Assembly: GCF_003254395.2 (NCBI RefSeq)
Contig: NC_037642.1
Span: forward strand, 5,987,903 to 6,051,902
DNA: 64,000 nt
Direction: 5' to 3'
Source: Apis mellifera
Taxonomy: Eukaryota; Arthropoda; Insecta; Hymenoptera; Apidae
Position numbers and translations under genes: made by a program. Below, in pieces: positions 11,451-21,972 of this stretch. The notes below the pieces were generated by a model, which ran no database searches, was not told the DNA's origin, and saw nothing but the letters and a program-made list of their open reading frames with translations. How positions within the stretch are numbered: the first letter of the stretch is position 1; every line of letters begins with the position of its first letter.

Positions 11451-13039
11451 TTTTCTTTCTTTTTTTTTTTACCGCTCTGCACACAATCATTAATCTTTCA
11501 AAGATTCCATCTCAGTCGTTCAGTTGAAAATTCCAAAAGTCAACAAGAAGCAAGAAAGTTCGGGCACGTCTCGCGTACAAGATAATGCTCGTTCGAGAAA
11601 CATACGCTCCCGTGAAAGCTCGTTTCTCGCGAAATCCTTGCTCTCGCGGCTCGCACGGAGATCATTCCATACTTAACCAGTCGTTTTAACGGAGAACAAA
11701 AGACGTGGAACACGTAAGAAAAAGGGAGCGTAACGAAACGAAAGAGCACGCGAAGAAATACGGGAAAAATAAAACGAAACTCGCGTTGTCCCCCCATCTC
11801 GTCGCAGAGTAGAGTCTCGAGCTGTCCTCCACCGACCTAGATATGCGTTCTACGCTTAAAGACGAGCGTACGGAAGCGGAAGTAGTCGTTGCAGAGTGCC
11901 ATCCAGGTCGAAAAATATTCTCCTTCCCGTTATCTTCGAAATAAATGGATATTGCCGCGGGGGGAGCGATCGTGGAACGCGTTTGATGATAAAGAATATC
12001 CGAATTGTGGGTTATTTATCACAGCGAATCGTTTCTATTACGGCCAATTTCGTGATTAATTGCGACGAGCCTGTTAAGAAATCAGTTGGATAGTTAGATA
12101 TTTGGTTAGAGATTTTACTCGTTGTTTGAAAATTTTTTAGATTTAGCAAAGGATCGTTTTTTAAGTTGTTCAGTTCGGACGATTTTTAACGATTTTATTT
12201 GAAATTTAAATTTTGCACGCGAGTAGCAAGGATAGGATTTTGATTTAGAAGAATTTAGAATTATCTTTTTCTTTTTTTGTGGAAGAATTGAAATTTTGTT
12301 TATTATGCGTGATACACAAAATTGATTTTAATTTAAACAAATGTTACATTTCCTTTATGGCGTTCGCAAAATTTGAATTTTAATATGCGATTTTAATTTA
12401 TAAATTTTCTCGTCAATTTCCTAGCGGTCAAAGATTGAAATTTTGCAAATGCGCGTAATCGGGCCGATCGATTTTAATTTACGAACGAAAAACTATTAGC
12501 GAACAAAAATTTTCATCGTCAAATACAACGGACACGACGACAATGAATCGGAAAATCGAATCGCTTAATCTTTAACCCGTTTAACTTCTCGTAACGATAA
12601 AACGACCAATCCTCGAGTTTATACGTTAAAACAGCTTGTACAACCTACTACAATTTTACGAGACGCAAAGAAACGCAGATTAGAGTTCGTTACACACAAG
12701 CATATACCATTACTTGATTATTCAAGCTTCATAGACTTCAAAGGGAGATTACTTTTTCGCGTTGACCAGCTTCTTTGTGCCTTTACGCCTTTTTTTTTTC
12801 CCTTATAAGGGAAACTCGAAAAAACAAACCTGGCTCCTCGCGATACAAAGCTCACGTTGAAGAAGAAACGTAATACGTTTGACGTTCCCTCCTTTCCGAT
12901 ATGAGGGGTCTTTGAAACTTGGAGATTTTTCTACAATTTTCTCTTCTCGAATCTTCGCCTCCTTTTCTGCACCCGCAACACGCACAGAATATTTGCCGAG
13001 CGCGTTCGAGCGGATAAAACCAAGTGTGGAGGTGGGGGG

Positions 13040-13345
13040 AGGGAACGCTTAGCCGAGGCAAGATAGCGAGATTAAGCGGCGCGGACGCGTTTAGGGGCCC
13101 TCTCCCCCCTCGATTTGATCGCGACCTCGTAACTCGCGTATCAAGCGGCGCGACTCGGAAGGTAATTAGCCGACCGACGTCTTAATGCGTCATAATATCG
13201 AGAATTAAGCGGCGCAGAACCCGCTTAATTAACAGGTATGCGCGGGGATTCGTGGCGTGGATTAAGTAGTACGTGTCAATAATTAGCGGCAAGATAATTG
13301 CCCCGCACAGGTATCGAGGATTAAGTGGAGTTAAGTCTGTCGAAA
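13040..13345. promoter_or_regulatory. Candidate enhancer: cluster of TTAAGCGGCGC / TTAAGTGG motifs
   Basis: A GC-rich island within AT-rich DNA. The 11-mer T(T/C)AAGCGGCGC occurs at 13072, 13141 and 13205. An inverted CGCTTAATT lies at 13222, and relatives TTAAGTAG, TTAAGTGG and TTAAGTC lie at 13262, 13321 and 13331. CACAGGTAT / AACAGGTAT sites lie near 13232 and 13307. TTAAGTGG matches the known NK-2 class homeodomain site, T(T/C)AAGTG. Function is inferred only from clustering. It lies about 3.3 kb upstream of the first visible Side exon, so it would be intronic or promoter-proximal. Confidence 0.4.
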
Positions 13346-16300
13346 CGGAGAATTCGTGCTGTCGTGCGATTCTTTGTTAAATTTGTTGGACGAGGGAAAG
13401 ATCTTGTTGTTGGATAAAGTTAGAACAGATTTGTTGCTTCGTTAGACTACTGAAAGAGAATTAGAAGATTATAAATTTAGTTTTATCTTAATTTAATTTT
13501 GTTTCTAATTACAACTTCGATATCGTTGTATTGTACTCTGTTAATAAGTTTGCTAAATTTTTATTATTATGTTTTTTTTTTCTTTTGTAATTTTGCATTT
13601 CACTCACGTTCCGTGGAATATCGAAGAAGAAAAATCGAAACGTTTAATATAGAAATTGACTGGCGGAGGGCTTCTCTCGTCTTTCATACACGAGGCTACC
13701 CTTCTATTCTATTTTTCTTCCTTTCTTCGAGGACGGAATATCGAAAAAGATGCGACCTGGTCTGGTCGCACCATCTGACCGATGTCTATCATCCCTCCTA
13801 TCGATTTTTGTCCGATTTCAAAGTAGAAAAATGAATAGAAATATACAAGGGGGTGATGGAAGAAGGGTGGGCCTCGAATCCTTCATCGATTCGGATTCTG
13901 TTCCTTCTGTCATATGATGAAATATGATTACGGAGCGTTGCTTTATTGATATTCGAGCATGTTCCAGAGAGACATTCCGTGATATTCGACACGACGAGGA
14001 CATGCTTTTTTACAAAATCGATTTAAAGCATTTCGTGCAAAGATCTTCCTTTTTTTTTCGTACAATATCGAATCTGAATTCATTTTTCGATAAATTATAT
14101 ATATATATATAGAGTGATGACGAAATTTTTAAAAAAGATTGTATTTGTACGTGTTATTAACAATTATTTGTAAAATTTGTAAAATGAAATTATCGAGGGA
14201 TGGTTCACGTGCCAGTGAAAATTCGTACGTGCCATTTCTGTTCTTTCTTTCTCTCTTTTTTTTTTTTTATTTTAACGGTATTTAATTTTTATAATTATAT
14301 AAAAAAAGTATCGATACGATATCGATACACGTAAATACAGAGAGATATTCGCGTTAATGCGAAATATAATATAATATATATGTACATATAATAAATACAA
14401 ATACAATTTTCCGTGTATTTAATAACATTTCTGTTCATAATTGAAGAGTCGTTTTTGTTATTATCTCCTTTACGAAAAAAAAAAAAAATATTTGATAAAA
14501 TTCAAGAACGCGAATACGCTTAATTAAAGAAGGGGAGTGAAATGTTGGACGATAAATGGAGCAAAAAATGGCCGCGCGCGATACAATCAACGCGTAATTA
14601 CGAAAACATTTGGCGAGAAACTTAATAAAAAGCCCGCCAAGGGTGAAAAATAGGCGGAGATGTAACAGGTAGCGTTTGAAAAAAATGAACTGTATAATAA
14701 TAACTGCACTCGCGGATTGTGTAAGAGTCGAATGCAGCAACGAAATTACTGCGCTTCGATTAATTCGAAGCGAGATATCGCGATATTGAAGGCACGCGTT
14801 TACCCTGTTTCATCAACACCGCTTACTCTTTTACTCACTTTTTAATCAATTCCAAGACAACCGATTTAATTCCATTCAGCTCTTTCCTTTCAACGAATTA
14901 TAATTAGTCGAAGGGATGAAATTCAATCGGGCGAGTGGAATTCAATCAATTCTGAACTCGGTTTATTGAAACTGTTTTCTCGGAAATATTTTCTACGAAA
15001 TTCCGAGAACACAGATTTCTATCGAGATGTACAATTTAAATTCTGCGATTATGCTATTATAGAATTCAACCTCCTCTAATTTTTTCGTTAATTATCTAAT
15101 TTTTTATTACAAATTATTAAACTTTTTTTTTTTTTTTAGTAGATGCGTTTGTATTGAAAATTCGTAAGTGTATTTTCCAAGGAAGATCAAAGTTGCAAGA
15201 ATATATGAAACATTGTAAAGAATAGAAATTGAAACTAAAATTTCGAAATTCTTAATTTGACTTTAATACGTATTTTATTTTTTAAAAGAATAAAATAGAA
15301 GAGGAGGAAGAGTAGAAAAAGTAAAGTATAAAAATGTAATATAATTTAATTGAAATGTATATTTTTTAATTCTTAGAAGGAATAAGTTTAATCAATCAAA
15401 AGTGAAACAAAATAACAGCGCTCTGTTTACCCGGTTAATATTTTTCTGAATTACAAAGTTCTCATTGCGAAATAATTTCATTATATCATCCTTGGGGAAT
15501 ATCAATCTTTCCACGATTGTCAAACGATTCATTCGCGTGAATCGTGGCCTCGAGCCTTTCGCGCAAAATAATTCCATGCCATCATCTCCATTCGGATACG
15601 TTTGCACGTTTGCATTCCTCTCTTGTATCCATTTTTAGAGGAAGGTGAATTTTTCCCTTCGTCGAGACAAGTGAATTAATTTCACGTAAAAAAAGAGGAG
15701 AAAGGTTTTATAAGATATTAAAAAGAGAAAATTTTTGATATTATCGTCCTTTTTTTTTTTTTACAAATCGTCAAAATTTTTATTCGAATTTTATTTGTAG
15801 GATTAATTAATAATATAATCGAACAGATGTATGATTATTCATATGAATAATTATATTGATTAATTTTTTGATTTTTTGAATTATTATTATTTTCTTCATT
15901 ATGGAGGTACAAATTGTGAAATTTATGTAATTGATTTATGTAATATCTCGAATAGAATTCAACACAATTCGTTTTGCATTGATGATTAAAAATTGGAAGG
16001 ATTTTTATTGATAATTCTAAAATGGATCATTTCTTCGATGTCATCCTTCGTAATGAAGAAACAAATCGTAAAATAATAATTGATATTTATTGATATCTTG
16101 AGGGAAAAAAGTGGACAGAATAAGATACATTTACCACTCTCATAAATAATTCAAAATTGATGATTAACTTTTATCAGCTTCATTAATATCAGTCCATCAA
16201 GTACATTTGATTATTGATTATTACAATATCTGAAACGGAATTTACAATCGCGTTTACCAGATAATGAAACGAAACGAGAAATATTTATCATTTATACGAA

Positions 16301-19300
16301 TAATTCAACGTTGGCCATTAGTTAATGGAACTTCATTTTTTTTTTTTTTTTCAGAATTATAAATGCGATCCGTGATACGACATGCATCCTGAGGATTAGA
16401 ATTATACATCCCAAGGAATGTAGACGTCTATAACGATAAAAACAGGTTAGTGGGAACCGTTGCCATAAACCAATTGAGGAATTCACGATCTCGTTTCCCT
16501 CTTTCAACCACGTAGTTATCTTTCTCCATCCCCTTCTCTCTTCTTCCGTTTCCCCTCGATCGATCCCCCTTCCCTAAACATCGAACAAAAAAAAAAAACA
16601 AACTCAAGACAACGAACCGTTTCATTCCATTCAACAGTTGTTCGCAAAAATTCGAGCATCGTTTAAAACAATTTTGGCATTCGATGTATATCGATTTGAA
16701 CTACATTTGCCTGTACATTTACGTCGGACAAGCTCGGTGAATGAATTAATTGACCTGAAATTGTTGAAACAAACGATTAACTCGGCGGTCTGGTTTGTTT
16801 GATGTGGCGTGTCCGTAAATGCAATAAATTTCTTAAACGAATTAAAAAAGAATGGCGTGCATGGTTGTGGATTAATGGAGCGCTATAATCTGATCATCAC
16901 GGTGCATCAGAAATAATAAAAGAATAAAATTTTGAAATAACAGGTGAATATAAACAAGTATAAACTTTATCCTAATATTAACTATTTTAATCAACGATTT
17001 TAATTAATCAAAATATTACAAATAACAAAAAGGAAGAATCAGAGATCCATGGAATTAGAATGTTCTTAATTAATTAAATTTCACAAATAGATTCGCACCA
17101 TAACCTGATCCAATCAACTTGATACACCCTCCCAAACTCTTGTCCACATTTTTATCCTCGAACCACCGATCATAAAACCTTTCCTTTCCCCAAATTCCCC
17201 CTCTTTCCCTCTCTCTTTCAAGCCTTCTCCATAAATTTCTTTCCTTCCACAGATCCTCGAGCATAATTCAGGTGTGGTTTGTCCGACGGTTTCGAGGCCT
17301 CTCGACCTCGAAGCGCTCGTTCATCTCGCAGCTGCACGAAAAGCCGGGATGACGTCTCGCGTATCAACGAGGCCGGCCACGGCGTCACGCTGTTTGTCAT
17401 ATCGCGGGAAACGTGTGCATAAACGGGTGTCGTGGCGGCAGCCAGAAGCGCACCGAATCGATAATATCAGCTGGACGAGGGGGAGGGAGAGGGAGAGGGA
17501 GGGAGAGAGGAATATGCCGGGCAATAGGGCCGTGGCACGCGATTTTATCGCGTCAAACGAGCACTTTGGTGATTAACGCTTGGCCTTGGTTGAAGGGCAG
17601 GTGTTGGATCGTGAAGATGAGTGTTTGGAGACGATTCCCGGGCAAATTATAGGGTTGTTGGTCCTCGCCAATGGCGGATGATTCGAGAGATCCCTAAAAT
17701 GGATTAGTCGTTGGTTACGGGTGATGGTGATGCTCTTGGAGAACGGAATTTGGATGGAATTATCATTTTGCAATGGAATAGATTCTCATCATCGATGTAT
17801 CGGAGTTCGAGGATTGTAATGTAATGTAATTAATTAAAATGATAATATATTCGGGACGAGAAATTTCAATAAACAAATTTTTGCAGCGGATTTAAAATAA
17901 AAGTATAAAATTATTGGGATATATAATTATCAAATGAAATGGTGAAATTGAAAGGAAAATGTTGTAACATTGAAATTGAAATAATCGGACGATCGGATAA
18001 TCGCAACATTTGTTCTTTCGAATTTATAGCAGAAATTTTAACGAGATTTTATACGAATATTCATCAACGGTTAATCGAAGGGAAGAAAACAGAGTAATCG
18101 ACGAATTAATTACGAAGACGTAACAGGTGAGAGAATTTCGAAATTTCAACATTGACAAAATGTTTCTTCCTTTATTTCGATTATTCTCCGTATAAAACGT
18201 TTTATAATATTTGGAGGGACGGGATCGGTTAAGTCGGTCACGAGATATAATAGCCGATGAATTTTCGAAAAGTGGATTTACGTGTTTCGACAGAAATTAT
18301 TCAACGTGTCAGAAACCACGAGGGGAACGAACGAATCGGGTAAAAAAAAAAAAAAAAAATGACAGGTACGTGTTTTCGAACCGGTTTCCAAAACGATATC
18401 GACCAGATATAATACAATTAATCGAATCGCGATGAATCTTCATTGTGTATCGAAACGAAAATCGGAAATTTTAAGAGCGATTATCAGTCGGGTTTCAGGT
18501 ATATATATATATATATATAAGCGTTGAAACTCGATATGGTCCGTATTCGGTTGTTATCGAATTTATCGTGAAATTTATAATCTATGAGAAAAATGGAAAA
18601 TACCAATTGTATATAACGTTGTTGCACGATGGCCATTGACGTTGATATTTTCGATTTTCATTCTTTCGAACGATAGCTCGATACGTAGGCAGCGTTTAAT
18701 TCCCTCGTAAAATGGAGGATTTCCATAAATTTTTTTCTCATCCCTCGTGTTTATTCAACCTACGATAAAACAAGATCGTCCCGATATATAAATTATGCCC
18801 GATCCACACGCGTTATTCTATTACGTGGATACGTTCCATCATTGCGATTGGCTCTTTAAAAAGAGTAAAATTTGATGTATCGCGTATTCGTTATCGATAT
18901 ATTAGTAATTCAGTTTCGGATAAATGAGATTGGATTGGAAATTTCATCCGTAAATAGGTCAACTTTATTTATTAACTATATATTAAAATATTCGAAATAC
19001 AGGAATTTTTGGAAAATTGGATTGACGTTATTACGAAAATTTTTCTTTATTTCCATTTTTTTTTCGAATGAAAAATGAGATACATCTTCATTCACGAGAA
19101 AAACGAACAATTTTTCGATAAATCTACGCAATTACATTACAGATAATATAATATCGCGAGGATTAGAAGAATTTTATCTACCTTTGCCAGGGAAATTTTG
19201 GCAAAAGGTTTAACGAAGCGTCGTCACCGATACGGGAAATAAGCAAACGACAATTCGTTTGAAACGGACGACAAGAGAGTACGTGTACACGAAGGTTCCA

Positions 19301-20866
19301 AAGTAAATTGATTCCCCAATTTGCACAGTATACTAAGTCTAACTGTTCTGTCTAACACATTTCCATCTTCGTGCCTCTCGAAACGCATTGAACCATTTGA
19401 CGAGTGAAATCATTTCGTAATATATAATTCCTCCTATTAAATTCAAAGTATATACTTTCAAAAACACAATTATTTTATATCTCCAATATAAAATAATTGT
19501 CATGAACTACAAATTCGTAAAGAGTCACGTCACGTTTCCGTGTTACTATCGCTATGACGAGCATAACTTTCGATTCGATGTTATCCAATTTCGTTACAAC
19601 GAAATATAATCATAATCAACTCTACAATTCGTATTGAAAAAATTCACGGAACTCGATTTTTTTACCACGTTACGTTGATTGAAACTTATTTATTTTCATC
19701 GATATTAACACTCATATAACACGAGAACTATGCGTATGTTGCTCGCGAAAAAAAGTCGCACGGTATTTCATCGGCGAACGGTAGGAATAAATCGTGTAGT
19801 GAAATTGAATCACGGTGAATTGGACGCGGAGCGGATCGAGGACGACACGCGAGCGGGTAGAAGCCGGTTTACTCGGATATGAGCAATAACAGCGCATTTC
19901 CATGGCGCGCTTCCATTCTGAGCAAGCTTCGCTATCATTTTAAATCGGATTTCGCGTATCCACGACCATGTCGCGGAAAGGGAGCGCAAATATCATTCGA
20001 GGAGGATCGGATTCTCGTGGAGCCATCCGCGTCCGATACCGGCGCGGCTTATTTCCCTTTTTATTCCCGCCACGCGCCATTCCTCGCGATAAGCCTGGAT
20101 CATACGCTCCCCCCCTTTCTTTTCCTTCCCTTCCCCCCCGATCAACTATGATAATTTCACGACTTTCTTCACTTCTTTCACAAGTCCGATGCGAAAGAGG
20201 AAGGCACTCGAGGAAGGCGCAAGCGATGATTAAAAATTGGAAGGGCGAAGTTAAAGATGGAGATGCCTTAAATACAGCGTTAAGTTAAAGATAAAGTGTA
20301 TTAGCGTCGTCGAAGAATTTGTATAAATGAAGATATTAATTTTTGCAAGATTGATATTGAAATTAATTCTGAAGAATTTTTTATTTTTCGAAGTAATAGT
20401 TCAGGTATATCGTTTGGGTTTAAAACAGAGATGTTCAAAAATAGCTTATCGATATCATTTCAATATATCGTTTCCATGACGTTTAAAATTTGACCGTGTA
20501 CAATTTGCAGAGTGGAGGGAAAATTTGGTTAGGAACGAGAGTGAAAAGGAAATTATGGGAAACTTTTGATTGTACGTATATGGATTCTTCTATCCTTCTC
20601 GCAATTATAAATTTCTTTCTCACAATATCAAATAGGATCGGATGATTTTCATATATTGAAGAAACTCGCTAAGATAATTAGAGGGAAGGATTTAATCCGA
20701 AACGGGTGTATCGATCGTATCTTCGAGCTCCTTTGTTACAACGTCGATCGGCGAGAAAGAACTTAAAGACAAATTAAATTTGCATTCGTTTGGAAAAAAG
20801 AAATCTCGTTTTTTTGCGGATTATCATTTAGTAGTGTTCGCTTTTGAACAAGAAAGAACTTTATCC
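13346..20866. other. Non-coding, probable intron or 5' flank
   Basis: Long AT-rich DNA with short TA microsatellites (14095, 18501) and T or A runs. Less AT-rich islands lie at 16650..16915, 17270..17640 and 19700..20290. No domain-bearing frame was found. Confidence 0.5.
19466..19500. other. Perfect 15-bp hairpin with 5-nt loop
   Basis: The arm acaattattttatat is followed by loop ctcca and its exact reverse complement. No flanking target duplication or U-run identifies it as part of a known element. Confidence 0.75.
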
Positions 20867-20909
20867 CAATTACCTCAATTATCGGTTTCTAACTATTATA
20901 AGAAAATTT
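20867..20909. repeat. Left flanking direct repeat of copy B
   Basis: The sequence caattacctcaattatcggttt, followed by a looser match, recurs at 21935..21972 with one mismatch in the first 22-23 bases. The two repeats closely bracket the relocated 1-kb block. Confidence 0.7.
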
Positions 20910-20919
20910 CTTATAATAA

Positions 20920-21913
20920 GATATAAATTCCATATGAAATAATTTTTTTGTATCATATATATATATATGAGAAAGAAAATTAATTATATGGATATTGAAT
21001 AAGAATGTGTACATTGTTTTTTTACGCGGTTTTATAAAACGTGAGATTTTTATGACGGAAAGAGAATTTTATAAAGAAAAATATCGAGAGGATTGATAGA
21101 GAGAGAAAGGAAATCCATCGAGAAAACGCTTGGCGATATTTGAAATTCGATTATAAGGAGATGCGTGGGTGGTACGATCGAATATAAATTTTTCTTTTTA
21201 GAATTCGTGTTACAATCTTGCTACGGTTATATACTGTAACTTTAATTTCGTTTCAATTTGAAAAATTAAAAAAAAACGATAAATCTAAAACCTACACATT
21301 TTTAAAAAATAAATCGAAACATATCCGAGTGTATTCGACGACATAAACATACAATTAATCACGGGAGTAATACAATTCTTGGAACGCAAACGATTCTAAA
21401 ATCTGTCCAAAGAAATATCAACAATCGTTGACTCGCGCGATGTCAACACACCGAAATACGTCGCAATAACCTCAGTTCACCGCGAGTCTTTGTTCGACGC
21501 GTATTAAATTCTGCGTAGCTCGTGATCGAATTTCGATTAATTTTACATTAGAATTTTTGTCGTGGGTGGATAAAAAAACGACGCGCGGTTCTGTGATTCG
21601 TATACAATAACGAATAAGATGTACAATTCGATGTGATTTTTTTCTTTCACGCGTGTTGCTCGAACTCGTTCGTTAATTTGTTTATCGGTTACCTTCGAAG
21701 TACACGCGATTGGCTAATGTTTCTTAGTTAATAACTCGAGTTAACAAAGCAGTTTTTCCACGTTTTTTGAAAATATCGCTTTGAAATTAGAAAGAACTTT
21801 CCAATTAACCGATGTTCCTATGTTTTTTAGGACATCCCAGCGTACAAATTGGTTCTCTTCTCACCTGCAGACCGACGTATCTGTAGATCCTCACGGTACC
21901 AGAGCACAAGGTG
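20920..21913. repeat. Dispersed duplication, copy B (relocated about 12 kb)
   Basis: This is the second copy of 8685..9686, lying upstream of the Ig exons in the direction of transcription. It stops abruptly inside the exon sequence at the codons for HLVLWYRED. It is bracketed by a short direct repeat (20867..20889 and 21935..21957), which is absent around copy A. Several differences from copy A are CpG in A and TpG or CpA in B, as expected of a decaying derived copy. Confidence 0.92.
21865..21913 (-). pseudogene. Truncated, frameshifted Ig half-exon
   Basis: This is a copy of the last 47 bp of the Side Ig exon, here 49 bp long. It keeps the CAG|GTGAG donor and begins HLVLWYREDL. A 2-bp net insertion then shifts the frame (QIRRSA instead of GTSVY) and changes the donor phase from 2 to 1. 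There is no acceptor at its 5' edge, and the first cysteine and the upstream beta strands are missing. It therefore cannot replace the real exon by alternative splicing. It could still act as a decoy 5' splice site. Confidence 0.8.
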
Positions 21914-21934
21914 AGAAAGATACATAGTAGTGAC

Positions 21935-21972
21935 CAATTACCTCAATTCTCGGTTTATAATTAAGAAAATTT
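21935..21972. repeat. Right flanking direct repeat of copy B
   Basis: Partner of 20867..20909. It begins 21 bp after the duplicated block ends. It may be a target duplication or a microhomology scar from a template-switching event. Confidence 0.7.

Larger units (their letters stand above)
9773..13039 (-). other. Probable Side intron upstream of the Ig V domain
   Basis: AT-rich, containing the hairpin at 10351, (TA)28 and the three-copy array at 11101. A GC-richer patch at 10680..10910 could be a regulatory element. No signal-peptide exon was recognised. Confidence 0.5.

Noticed and set aside
21865..21913. A mutually exclusive alternative Ig exon
   Set aside because: It is truncated to 49 bp, frameshifted, lacks an acceptor and lacks the first cysteine. 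It is better explained as a duplication fragment.
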